The notes beneath the pieces were generated by a model. The model saw only the letters and a program-made list of their open reading frames with translations. It was not told where the DNA came from and did no database searches. From Serilophus lunatus (taxonomy: Eukaryota; Chordata; Aves; Passeriformes; Eurylaimidae), in assembly GCA_013399895.1 (NCBI GenBank), contig VXBA01006136.1, positions 1-64,000 on the forward strand: DNA of 64,000 nucleotides, read 5' to 3'. The translations under genes and the position numbers were made by a program. Below, piece by piece: positions 12,401-22,940 of this stretch. Positions within the stretch are counted from its first letter, which is position 1. Each line of letters starts with the position of its first letter.

Positions 12401-13779
12401 TTGCCACAATAGTTGGCAAGCTGATGTTCAGCAGTGTCAACTCAAATTTACAAAGGACAATCTTGGTAAGATTTGGTATTGTTTGTTTCATAAATCATTA
12501 TAATAATAATATGGGAATATGAAGTGTTGTGGGGGAGGGAAAGTGAAAAGAGACATGAATTGATATAGAATTTTAAGAGTGGCATTTGACTAAGGGAAGA
12601 GTTTTTTTAAGGTTGCCTGTCTTGGCAGTGGACAAGCATCATGTGTGTGTAAGAATTTGTCCTTATGACTGAAACTAATCTGAGTTCAAGACAAGGCTGA
12701 AACTTGTAACTGGTGCTGTACTGTACCAGGCAAGCTTTAGCAATAATTAAGGGTGACAATAATAAATTAGGAGCCAGCATCTTCTAAGAACAATCTCTGC
12801 AAGGGAAGACTGGGCTTTACATTATAAACTTTCTCATATTAACTTTTGTGTACTAATTTTTTTGATAAACCCTTTGTTTCTTATTTTAATAAGGAGAGAA
12901 AAATTAACTCTCCACAGAAGTTGAGTAGAGGGGGAATGATAAAGAGAGGAGGAAACAATCTCTTCCTTTATGAATTCCTCTCTGATTGCAGCCTTAAAAG
13001 GGGAAGCACATTGAATTTAGTATTACAGTATCCCAGGTCATCTGACTGTCACTTCAGCCCATTTAAAATTCTAACCTGTTTGTGCACCCCTCTCTTCCAT
13101 ATGGAATAAATAGTGATATTTCAAAGGTTCATGCAAATTAAAGGATTCTTGGTGCTCATTTTGAGGACTTGAGATGAACATTTTATAAAGCTTTCTGGAG
13201 GAAAAAAAAGGTTGTTTTACAAAAACAGGTTTTACTTCACTTTTGGCAAGTGGTGTTTTTCACAGTCTGGTAATAGAATGGTTATCAGTATTATTCCTTG
13301 TGCCATGTGTAGTATATATTTAGAAAAGGGAGGAAAGCAGATACATATCTGCATTTTATTTGTTCTTGAAATAAGACGTATTCTGATTTCTTTTTCAGAA
13401 AATTTGTCTGACTTCCAAGCACGTAAAAGCTTTTTAGAGATTCAGTATGTAATCCCTTTAAGTAACATTAACCTCTGTAATAGTGTATTGTGACAGAAAA
13501 CTTTGAGATAGTCATTTGAAATTGTCCTAATGAGTTAAATCTTCAAAAGAAAATGCCATATGTTTGAAAACAAATCTTCTCTGACTGGAAATTTTTAAGA
13601 AGAACATTTGCAATGACATGACACTGAGCTGTGCAGGTTTTCAAATTATCTTTCTATTTCAGGGTGGAATTGCTTTTGTCGCTATAAAAGGAGCTTTTAA
13701 GGTTTACTTCAAGCAGCAGCAATATTTGCGCCAAGCTCACCGCAAAATTCTAAATTATCCTGAGCAAGAAGGAGCATAA
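3217..13779 (+). CDS. MARCHF5: MARCHF5 (MITOL), mitochondrial RING-CH E3 ubiquitin ligase, exons 2-6
   Basis: The spliced CDS joins 3217-3419, 8431-8561, 11681-11864, 12299-12465 and 13663-13779, 802 nt in total. Human MARCHF5 has 278 residues, so 35 coding nt of exon 1 are missing, off the left edge. The protein has an N-terminal C4HC3 RING-CH domain (C14, C17, C33, C35, H43, C46, C65, C68 in human numbering, all present) followed by four hydrophobic membrane segments, near residues 99-119, 139-159, 209-229 and 238-258. The family member is an outer-mitochondrial-membrane E3 ligase that ubiquitinates fission and fusion factors such as DRP1, MiD49 and mitofusins, and also MCL1 and MAVS aggregates. 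All introns are GT-AG with matching phases. It lies tail to tail with IDE. Assignment is near certain from the protein sequence. Confidence 0.97.
5611..5667 (-). mobile_element. Short CR1 LINE 3'-end remnant
   Basis: The stretch reading cagaatcacagaatcac, then ggttggaagagacctcc, then atctagtccaaccc is the reverse complement of the conserved CR1 3' terminus with its 8-bp ATTCTRTG-type tail. Only about 57 bp survive, consistent with the strong 5' truncation usual for CR1. The same core recurs at 22626. Confidence 0.8.
7307..7332. repeat. Perfect 12-bp inverted repeat, 2-bp spacer
   Basis: The arms ACTGCCAGGCTA (7307-7318) and TAGCCTGGCAGT (7321-7332) are exact reverse complements around AC. 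It lies in MARCHF5 intron 2. The function is unknown. The short spacer suits a palindromic protein site or cruciform better than a stable RNA hairpin loop. Confidence 0.8.
8431..8561 (+). CDS. MARCHF5: MARCHF5 exon 3: first membrane segment
   Basis: Encodes Gly80 (last two bases) to Gln123. It includes the motif VYVLDLADRLISK and the first hydrophobic segment (FAAAGIMVGSIYWTAVTYGAV). The acceptor is tatcacag at 8430 and the donor is CAG|gtacac at 8562. Confidence 0.96.
8562..11680 (+). other. MARCHF5: MARCHF5 intron 3
   Basis: A 3.1-kb AT-rich GT-AG intron. A T run lies at about 10614-10627. No repeats of known family or coding structure were recognised. Confidence 0.85.
11681..11864 (+). 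CDS. MARCHF5: MARCHF5 exon 4: second membrane segment and loop
   Basis: Encodes residues 124 to 185 (first base), starting VVGHKEGLDVMERADP. It continues through the hydrophobic LFLLIGLPTIPVMLILGK and the basic stretch RLWRKYSNKLQ. The acceptor is tattttccag at 11680 and the donor is CAG|gtaatg at 11865. Confidence 0.96.
11865..12298 (+). other. MARCHF5: MARCHF5 intron 4
   Basis: A short 434-nt GT-AG intron between exons 4 and 5. A pyrimidine-rich tract (ttttctttccccactctcatcc-like) precedes the acceptor. Nothing else was recognised. Confidence 0.9.
12299..12465 (+). CDS. MARCHF5: MARCHF5 exon 5: third membrane segment
   Basis: Encodes Gly185 (last two bases) to Leu240. It begins IGCPVPRIPAEANPLADH and includes the third hydrophobic span, ILCGALVFPTIATIVGKLMF. 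The donor is TTG|gtaaga at 12466. The exon ends in phase 0. Confidence 0.96.
12466..13662 (+). other. MARCHF5: MARCHF5 intron 5
   Basis: A 1.2-kb GT-AG intron with a typical acceptor (tttctatttcag). AT-rich, with no recognised repeat or gene. Confidence 0.9.
13663..13779 (+). CDS. MARCHF5: MARCHF5 exon 6: fourth membrane segment, C-terminus and stop
   Basis: Encodes residues 241-278 and the TAA stop at 13777-13779. The fourth hydrophobic segment (GGIAFVAIKGAFKVYF) is followed by a basic cytosolic tail ending NYPEQEGA. Full-length agreement with the 278-residue family is exact. Confidence 0.96.
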   Translation, partial: GGIAFVAIKGAFKVYFKQQQYLRQAHRKILNYPEQEGA

Positions 13780-15945
13780 AGCTGTGATCTCCACATGTCA
13801 TACAGTCTCACCTAACAGGTTTCCATGTTGTATTGGTTCCATTGTTATTGCACAGTAGTGGAAAATTGTGATAAGTTGCTGCTCCTCTTTTTTTTTTTTT
13901 TCTTCTCTAAATACAATAAAGCACTGTCTTGTGGCAGGGTAAATCCTTTCAGCAACCACTGAACCTAAGAATGTGATTTGGCTTTCCTTATTTGGGGGGA
14001 TTTCTGTTGGGTGACAGGCTTCTGAATTATTTTCTTTGAGCCAATATACTGAATGGAAGGAAAACATCAACTACAGAACATTTTAAAAACATCATTAATG
14101 TTGGCTACATCCAAATGCATTTTGTATAGGTGTTTCCGTACCCATGCTGTCATGCAGTTCAGCATTTCACACAGTGAAGGGGAGTTGGTTTAGAAAGGAA
14201 ATGTGAGTCATTGCCAAGGAGAAGTAATTGTGGGACAACATTCAATAAAGATTTCCTTGGGGTTTGCTGGTATCAAACTGGGAGTGTGAAATACTCAAAT
14301 GACAGAGAAAGCAGAAGGTGGATCACTCGCTACAGGACTTGTATGTCGGCTTTAAACACCTAAGTACTAGGTGTTAAAATTAGCATGGCTTTCAGGTGAC
14401 TGTTTTATTACTGATAACTTTCAGTGTCCTGTTGTATCTTCTGCAGTGCCTGGTGTAATTTTTTTCAAGGCTTTACTGGTTTGTAACTGGTGCTGGATAG
14501 CATTTTTTTCCTCCACAGTAAATAATAACATGGGGGAAGTGAATTTCAGTGGCTTAGTTTGTAGTTAAATATTAGAACACTTATTTAGTTTCCATGTTTC
14601 TTTTGATTGTATGAATATCCATACAAGTACCAAGAGCAGTAGCAGTGTGAGGAAACAATATTGAACACTAAAGCTACATTTTAACTGATAGAATAGGGCA
14701 CCCTTCTAAAGTTCCAGTCCCGAGTGTGTTGCTGAAGTCTGTTCAGGACTAAGCCCTCCTGCCCTGGAGGAAGGGCTGGCTGGAAGGGGGTGACACTACA
14801 CATTGGGTGCCTGATCTGAGCATCATGCCAGCAGGGCAGGTGCTCTTAAGGTAACTTGGCTCCATTTTGTAGAAGACTAAAGGATAAACCTTAAATGTGT
14901 AATAAAGTTTATACAGTAAGCTTTACTGTTCCAATATGTCTAAGGTAGTCAGCTGAGGGAGACATTAGCACTTCAGTTATTTGATGTATTTATAAACTTT
15001 AATTTCAACAGAAGTGGATTGTTTTGTGAAGGCAAATTTTGACAAACATAATACAGCCATTTAATTTTCATACCAGACCTAATCTAGATTTAGTACTTGA
15101 AGTTCTTTCTTAACAACAATTAGTCTGTTTTTCTCCAAGTTTTTTCTTTTCTTTGTTCATATTAATATATCAAATGCATGGAGAAAGGTTTAAAAAATCT
15201 TCTAGTGGAATTATTCATAAATATTTCTTTTCACCAGAAATTACATAAATGCAGAATGGACTTCATATTTGACTGCAATAATGTATGTTAAGAAAAATTC
15301 AAAATAAGGTACTTTTTCTATAGTATGTTTATCTTAATTACCAAGATGTAATATTTTAGAATTGTACAAAAGTGTATATAAAGGCCAATTAGTATTCAAA
15401 AACTATACAGGTATTGAGAATTATGCATTCAATCAATATAAAATACTGATGAGGTTCTTGCTGTAATGGAAGAATTGCTATAATCTTGTAAGTCTGCTGA
15501 TTATATTTGTCTTAGTGGGCTCCTTTTTATATAAAAACTCTTAAATTGGGTAACAGCCCCTGAAAGTTGCTGCTTTCTGTAAGATAGTCTTGAAACAATA
15601 TAATGTGTATTTCTTACAGAATTTCTTGTTTCAAGAAAACAGCTTTTCAGTGGTCTTCACTGTATATATTTCCAAACAATTTATTACTGTTTTTTAAAAG
15701 TCTCATGAAGAATTGAGTGATGCAAATTAGCAGGTTTGAAACTTGTTCCATGGGAAAGCTCATTGTCTCCTTTGGAAGTTAAAGCTATTGTAAAAATACA
15801 ATTACAAAAATACTGTATGGACTGTGAGATGATTTCACATGAGTGGTAGAAAGTCATTACTCTGTAAATCTTGTTTTTAAGTATTGCAAATTATAGTTAT
15901 GTTGAATTAGGTTGAATAAATATTTTTACACTCCCTAGTGTATGT
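13780..15945 (+). other. MARCHF5: MARCHF5 3' UTR region with several candidate poly(A) signals
   Basis: This AT-rich stretch follows the stop codon. AATAAA hexamers occur at 13915-13920 (136 nt after the stop), 14244-14249, 14901-14906 and 15915-15920. The last is followed within about 25 nt by a GT-rich stretch (gtgtatgttgtc), the best-looking distal site. Another AATAAA lies at 16126-16131. The true 3' end cannot be fixed without transcripts; a short and a long (about 2.1 kb) UTR are both plausible. Confidence 0.55.
15915..15920 (+). terminator. MARCHF5: Candidate distal MARCHF5 poly(A) signal AATAAA
   Basis: A canonical hexamer with a GT-rich downstream element at about 15938-15953. Which of the five hexamers is used is not known. 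Confidence 0.4.
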
Positions 15946-18900
15946 TGTCAGTTGAACAAAAGCGTGTAGCAAAACTTTTGTGTTTTGCTTTAATGCATAT
16001 CTAAGTATTTGGATAATTAAGTTGATAAACTAAAGAAATACCTTGGTGATGAAGGAAGAATTACTGTAAGACTTAAAGCTGACATTGACTTTTGCTTTGG
16101 GCTTTCTTTCTCCTCTGTAGTGATCAATAAATGATGTAGGGGAATGTGTTTCTCAAACATTTAAAGCAAAAGCATTGCAATACAGACAACTACCAGTAAC
16201 ACAGGGCTGGGGGTGGGAGTTACTACCATTCTTTAAGTTGGCTGATGTGCAGGTTTATTTGGGCAATGCACTCACCTCTTAACTTGAGAAAGATAATACA
16301 GGATGTAGGAAGTGTATTTTTCACTAATAGCCAATTTATGTCCTACTACTTCCAGGACAAAGAATATGAAATGTTATCTAACATTTCTCAGTATACCTGT
16401 AACTTGGTTTCTCTTAGACTTCCATTATATTGACATAAAGGCACAAATTTTTCTGAGCTGTGATTATGTAAATATATAGGAATTGTTTTTCCCCTTCTCT
16501 CTCATCTCCAGCCTTACCTTAGATTTAGAGAAAGCCTTTGCTTTAAAGTCTTTGCTTTTCATCTTTTTGTATGGTGATTCTTTGCTGTAAAACTTAAAAA
16601 TATTTGTGCCAAAATTTGCCCAACATTCTTTCTGCTTTACTAATAAATAGAAGTCCAGTGTAGGCTTTATTAATTCATTTCAAGCTTTACTCAATAGCTT
16701 GAGTAACACAGTTGGATGTTCCAGAAGGGTAACTGTGACAACAGCGTATGTACAAAGAGGTTATTGCTTTGAGTGAAAAATGTGTTCTGCAAATAGGATG
16801 AACTCTCTTCATTGGCACTTCTAGCTCAAGGTTTGAAGATCTGTGGCCACTTTGTCCATTCTTGCCAGTTAGTTATTCACATTCTCTGGATATTTAGTTA
16901 CTTCCGCCCCTCTGAATATTGTGAGCATAAAGCAGTTATTTCTGGTGTACTGTACTGAGTTGTTCAGTAGAAAAATTCCATTCCAGAACCACTGAAAGCA
17001 AACAGCAGACATGACTTGAAACTGCCTCAACTAAACAGCTCAGCAGCACCTGTCAAAACATATTGTGCAGGCACCTCATTTAATGCTGAATGACTAAGCC
17101 ATGGAAAAGCAATTGCCTGAGCAGTGGTCCTCCATAGGAAGCACTATGCTTGTTAAAAAGAAAAAAAATTCTGCAATTTCTAACTCCAGACCACTCTGAA
17201 AGAGCATGCATGGCTTGATGTTTTTGGGTATTCTGTGTTCTTCAGGTACTCCTCTGCTTTTACTACACCTCAATGACACTTGGCTGCTGCTAATGGGAGC
17301 TGATAAAGGAACACACTGCTCTGAGTATCTGCTATGTGTCTAAGGACTGGTTTTTTGTCAGTAACTGTCATTTCTCTGCCATGAATCATTACAAGAAGTT
17401 AATACCTTTACTTGCTACCTCTGAAAGTTCTTCCCTCTACTGATTTTCTAGATGCTTCTCTTGCACAGAAAATAGAATATGTAAGATAGCGTAGAATTAA
17501 AAGCATTTTTAGTCTGATGAAAATCAAGAGTAGTTTGCAGTTTTTTTCTGCAGCAAAGTGGTGGTGGCTTGTTCAGAAATGTCTGAATACCTCGATGGAA
17601 GAAAGTATCTACCACATGATTTCTCTTGTGTAGATCTAGTTTAGGATGGGTAGTTCAAATTTTGTTACTAGTCATAGTTTGCTGCATTTCTCTTGCATTA
17701 CTCTGTTTTAGACAACACAACAGTACAGGAAGAAAGTCCTGCTCTCCCAGTATATTTGTACTTCAGGTTCAGGGGATTTTATGTATTTTATTTTTTAAAT
17801 CCAAGAAACGTGCTGGTTAAGTATAGATAACATAACAACTTCCCCGGGATGAGAAGCATTGCAGAAGCTTTATGGAACACAACTTACCTGAGGAAAAGCA
17901 TTCTGGAGGGAGGAAATTGGAGGAATAAAAACAGAGGTACCAAAAACTGCCTTTTTTGACATACACAATCTGAGATAGAGTAGCAAGCAATGTAGGGCTA
18001 GTGAGATTTCCATAACCAAGACAACAGCGATTCTTTAGACTGCTGAGAAGAGCACAGAAAATTGTTGCTAACCTGTAAGAATGTTTCAGTCTGAACTTCA
18101 CTGAATAAAGGTACCGGTTGAAATTTTTTGGTACCTTTTAAATGCAAAACAATTTTTTGTGCTCTGTTTGTGATTTCTTTTGACAAGACAAACGACATCT
18201 TTTAAAGGGCCAAGCTCTCGACCCCAGTGTGTCCTGTTTCAAGGTACTATAAAAACAAAAGTGCTTTCCACATAGCATAAATTATATACTGTGGACTGCA
18301 ACTGGCCTTCTTCCCCCAGTAACAAGCCCCATCTCCTACTGCAGACACAGAATTGTGCTATGGATTTATATTTCAAACCACCTTACTGGGTATTAATTAA
18401 GCTGCTTTTTCCATCACATTTCAAAGAAGAATGAAAAAGCGTACTAACTGAAGGAGTAAATTCACAAGTGATTTCAAAAGTATGGGTGCTTCCATTTCTT
18501 GGTTCAGCTCTTGATCCTTTGTGAACAGTTTTTTCTATTTTCCTTTCTAAAGAGGCTCAAAAGTGATGAGATTCATTGCGTCCATTTATTTTATTTTTTA
18601 AAATACAGTTATAACACTTACATGTAGCTAATTATATGTACAGTTGTGTATGTGTAGGTATAGTCAAGTGACAGAAAATGTATTTCCTGAGCCTTCAGGC
18701 CATATGTTATTTTGGATAGAGTCGGAGTAGGTGATTACAGATAGTCTATAACATTCCTCTCAGCATTTCAGTTCTTGCTGAGCTAGATCACATACACTGT
18801 GTGTTGAAATCCCTTTATATAACACTTAAGAGTTGAGTCATTAGCAGCCCACAGAAATATTTTGTCCTAATCTACAGATTAGGACCAAGAAAAATATAAA

Positions 18901-19400
18901 CCAGCTTTACTCGTGGCATCTGTGGAGACATTTTAGAGCTGATTCCAGCAACAGACGATGGAAGTTGCCCCAGATGTCAGGGATCAGCTTGTCTCCTCGA
19001 CAATTTGAGCAGCACAGAGCTGTCCTTGGCCAAGTGTGAATCTCGAGTACATCCTCTGCAAAGGTCAATGTCACGTGGTTTGCAGCTCTGAGCAATCTGT
19101 GCCTCAGTGTTTTTAACCAAGTACCAAGATGGGGATAAATCTCTGCATGAAAAACTGCAGTTGCAGATAATGTAAATATAAAATGTTGTTAGAATGGGAA
19201 ACAATACTGATGCCTCCCAAAATTGTGTGAGATGGATGTATTGACTAATATTACTCCTCCTTACTGTCAGAATGGGGGCCCAAGTCCTTATTTGTTGCAG
19301 CTGGCATTCATATGTTACATAAATAACTACTTGCAAACCTGCAGTTGACAAGCAGAAGGCATCTTTCATAGTCATCCTATTTTTTCCTTGTTACCACATT
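15946..19400. other. Intergenic region, no gene recognised
   Basis: AT-rich sequence between the two convergent genes. Short open frames on both strands show no similarity I can recognise and no splice-compatible structure. No clear transposon was identified. Confidence 0.6.
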
Positions 19401-19559
19401 AATTAATCCCATAAAAATCCCTTACAGTGTCTCACTCATTTTTGAGGAATACAACCATTTATATGGCATCCACATATGAACAGCTTAAAGAAAGCCGTAA
19501 AAAAACCAGTCTGTACAATAAGCTGGACACCTTCAAAAGCCTGTTAGACTGTCAGCTTT

Positions 19560-19810
19560 AGGAGCCTCATTAGAGTAATTAGTGCATCTGGATATTCCTC
19601 AGGAGCAAATTAACAAAGCATTTTAAAAAATAGTGCACAAGATTAATTCATCCCTTTTGGCAGCTGCATAATCATCATCTGGGAAGCCTTGTAATCCTCA
19701 TATGAGCAGCAGCCACTGAACCAATGTTAAAACACATGAACATGACCAAGAGAAACTATTTCTGCATCAGCCATGATGTGCAGCTTGGATGATGTTTTTT
19801 TTGTGTGGTT
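19560..19810. promoter_or_regulatory. Candidate non-coding regulatory element (homeodomain and E-box motif cluster)
   Basis: Within 250 bp there are TAATTA (19576-19581), CATCTG (19585-19590), a TTAATT core near 19643, CAGCTG (19661-19666), CATCTG (19676-19681), TAATCC (19692-19697) and CATATG (19699-19704). The density of bHLH and homeodomain-like sites in non-repetitive intergenic DNA suggests an enhancer. This is inference; conservation cannot be tested here. Confidence 0.3.
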
Positions 19811-22625
19811 CTATTCTGGTTTTAAAAGAACAAGGCTTGTCATTGTATACCCCAGGAAAGGCACAAATGGCTGAATTGATCAGCATGTGGCAGTTCTGCT
19901 CTAGTCAGAAAGTAAATAAATACACTGAAATGTAATTAGGATAAATCAAATATGCACCATAATTATATGGCACATGGTAAGCAGACTCCAAAAGTGAATG
20001 GTGTACTTTTGTACTGTAACATTTCCTGTATTCACAGAGTAATTTTTTACCTTATTGCATTTTTGAGATTTAATTAGAAGGCTTCAAAAGTTGGTTTTTT
20101 TTCCATAACAACCCCTTTTTTGAAAGTCAAGTGTCTTTTTACTAATTTATTTAGGGAGGAACTGAACAGGTTTACCATCAAAATACAGTAACAAGAGTCC
20201 CGGTAAGGAAGCAGAAGAATGGGGAGATTGTACAATGAAGTGGAATTCTAGGTAGTATTAACAGGTGAACCTGGTGCCTTTTTGTTCAACACTGATACCA
20301 AAACAAAAGTGAGATACCAGAGTGGCAGCCAACTCCATTGGCCATCCTGCCCTTCAAACACTGTTCTTGTCACCCTGGGGTTTCACCTGGCTGGAGAAAG
20401 CAGCACATGCTAAAAAGACAGGAGGTACAGAACCACTTGGTGAGACAAAATCTGAGAGTGACTGAAGTGTACAGGGTGCCTCAGGTAGTGACTGGAGGGT
20501 CACTTTTATCTGCACAGTCTGATTTTTCAGTCCCAGAAGTCCTACAAATTCCCTTTTCCATCTCTAGTAACAAAGCAACCGCATGTCAACGCAGTGGAAG
20601 ATGTGGGTTCCTGAAGCACTTGTGACAGGGCTGTCACAGCTGGATGCTGTTGCAGATTAAATTTCAGCTGGTTGAAGGTGCAGTTACACAGCTCATGAAT
20701 GGTCTCTGCTGGATGAGCACACACAGTAATTTTGTGACTTCTCACATGGGTGCTCGTGGGAGTCTTCTGGGTGAGTTTCCTCCCCAGGAAGCACCTGCAG
20801 TCCACAGCAAAGCTCTGTCCTGGGGCCTGACAGATGTGTTGCTAATGCCTCCGAAGGCAGCAGGGGTTGCCTGCTCCCAGCTCAAGCAGCAGGAGAGGTA
20901 TAAAAACTGCTGGGGGAAGGCTCAGGGCTGGGCTGGGACACTCTTTCCCTTAATTTAATGATAGGTACTAAAAAGGGATCTGCAGACCCGAGATGGTGCC
21001 AGTGCATTGCAAACCTGCACCAGGGGCCTGTTCTTGGGGCATGGGGCAACTCCAGAGATTTGGGCTGACCTGAAAGTCATTACTTTGTACTGGAGCCAAG
21101 TTGGCAGAATTGTACCTCTCTCTGGGAGGGAAGCCAAGTGCAGTTCTAGGACACAGGGAAGGCACATGAGTCAAAGGCACAAAGGGCACAGGGTGCCCTC
21201 TGCCATCATTGTATGGTAAGAGCACAGACTAAATGCAAACAGCTGAGCTGGCTGTTCCTTGGTTCAGGTAAGGATGGGGTTGAGACTAATCTGCTCAATT
21301 GAATAAGCTTCATGACCTTTTTTTCCCCAACAGGTACGATATTTAAAAAATCCTCCAGTAGTGTGTTAAAAGGCTCTGACACCAAAATGCAGACAGACCA
21401 CAGTACAACAGCTTTACAGAAGGCAGGTTGGCTTCAGAGCCTGCAGAATAATGAAAGATAGAAATGAGTGTTGTGAAAGGATTCTGGAACTGTACCAACT
21501 GCTTGGCAGAGAAGAGATTCTTATTTCATATAATGTCTAGAACAAGATTATCCCTCCTTATCACAGCTGTGGATGCAATGTAAGCCTGGAGCAGATGCTG
21601 GGATTCTAAAGCTCTGCACTATTGGAAAGCAGATCTAGGTCCCCAGCAGGTAAAATACTGGGCTTGCCAGCACTTTGTTTTGTTTTTCCTGCTTCTGCTG
21701 CTCCTGCCAGTAATTCCAGTTGTGCTGAAAAGTTACTTTTAAAGATCAGAGATAAAGATAGTTGGATATGGATTTGCAGTCCTGAACACGTGCAATATCT
21801 GAGAAGATGATCTGATCTCATATTCTGGTTCAGTCCTTTTATGGTTAATCTCCCCATTTTCCAATTGTGTAGGAATTGTCCATTTTGGCTAATCCTCGTA
21901 TGCCTCTGGTGGTTGAAGCTTTTTCCACTGACAGCAGTTCATCAGTACAGCTAAACAAAATCACTGTAAGCTGTCAAACAGAAGACAAATGAGAGCTTAC
22001 AAAATAGAATACTCGCTGAACTGAGACAAAACTTCCAGCGCCAACAATGATGATGGCAAGGGAGCAGAGACTATCTAGTTATAATTGCCAATTTAACAAC
22101 AGCTGAGCCTGTACTTATCAGAATTAGTACTTCTGCTAAATTCATGATGTTTTTGTCCTGTGCTAAGCCTTGACGTTAGCAGACACGATGCACATGCAGT
22201 GTTCCCTCAAAAAGCAGCAGGTGGTGGTTGGTGTGGGGACTGAGTCCTAGGAAGATTGCTTTTTTCTCTTATATGGGCACCTGCTGTTGGACTGAGATTT
22301 TTTGAATATGCCTGCAAAGCCTCAAGGTGATGAGCTTATGCTGGTTTTTCAATTTACTATTTATTAATTTTATATTGGGTGTATTCATTATGTTAGTATA
22401 CAACAGGGCATACCTAGAGCAGAAAGAGCATACAGAATCCTGTAATTAAACTTCAGACTATTCATTACAAGAATAGGCAATGGCAAGAAGCTGGAATAAG
22501 AAGCAAGTCTTTTCACCTTTCATGTACAAGCATACTGCTGTCCATTTGGGGTTAGGAATCTTCTAACAGCCTTCTAACCTACAGCATGTACAAGAGGAAC
22601 TGTGTCCCATCTCCAAGCTGAGTTC
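19811..22625. other. Intergenic region, no gene recognised
   Basis: Mixed-composition sequence with a moderately GC-richer patch at about 20340-21230. Open frames on both strands there overlap each other and resemble no known family. I see no promoter or RNA gene. Confidence 0.5.
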
Positions 22626-22940
22626 ACAGAATCACAGAATCACTAGGTTGGAAGAGACCTCCAAGATCATCTAGTCCAACCCTTACCCTAGAACCTCAAC
22701 TAGACTAGACCATGTCACCAAGTGCCACGTCCAGACTTTTTTTAAACACATCCAGGGATGGTGACTCCACCACCTCCCTGGGCAGTCCGTTCCAAAACTT
22801 TATTACTCTTTCTGTAAAAAACTTCTTCCTAATATCTAACCTATACCTCCCTTGACGCAGCATGAGACTGTGTCCTCTCGTTCTGTCAGTTGCTGCCCGG
22901 TGAAAGAGACCAACCGCCACCTGAGTTATTTTAGTCCTAT
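22626..22940 (-). mobile_element. CR1 LINE 3' fragment with coding end and 3' UTR
   Basis: The plus strand begins at 22626 with the inverted CR1 3' terminus (cagaatcacagaatcac, then ggttggaagagacctcc). The minus-strand frame 22920-22705 then encodes the familiar CR1 ORF2 end, with blocks DRTRGHSLMLRQGRYRLD, RKKFFTERVIKFWNGLP and PSLDVFKKSLD. The element is 5'-truncated to about 300 bp. Confidence 0.85.

Noticed and set aside
19311..21230. Overlapping open frames of 60-130 codons as a novel gene
   Set aside because: They run on both strands, overlap each other, and show no family resemblance, start context or splice logic.
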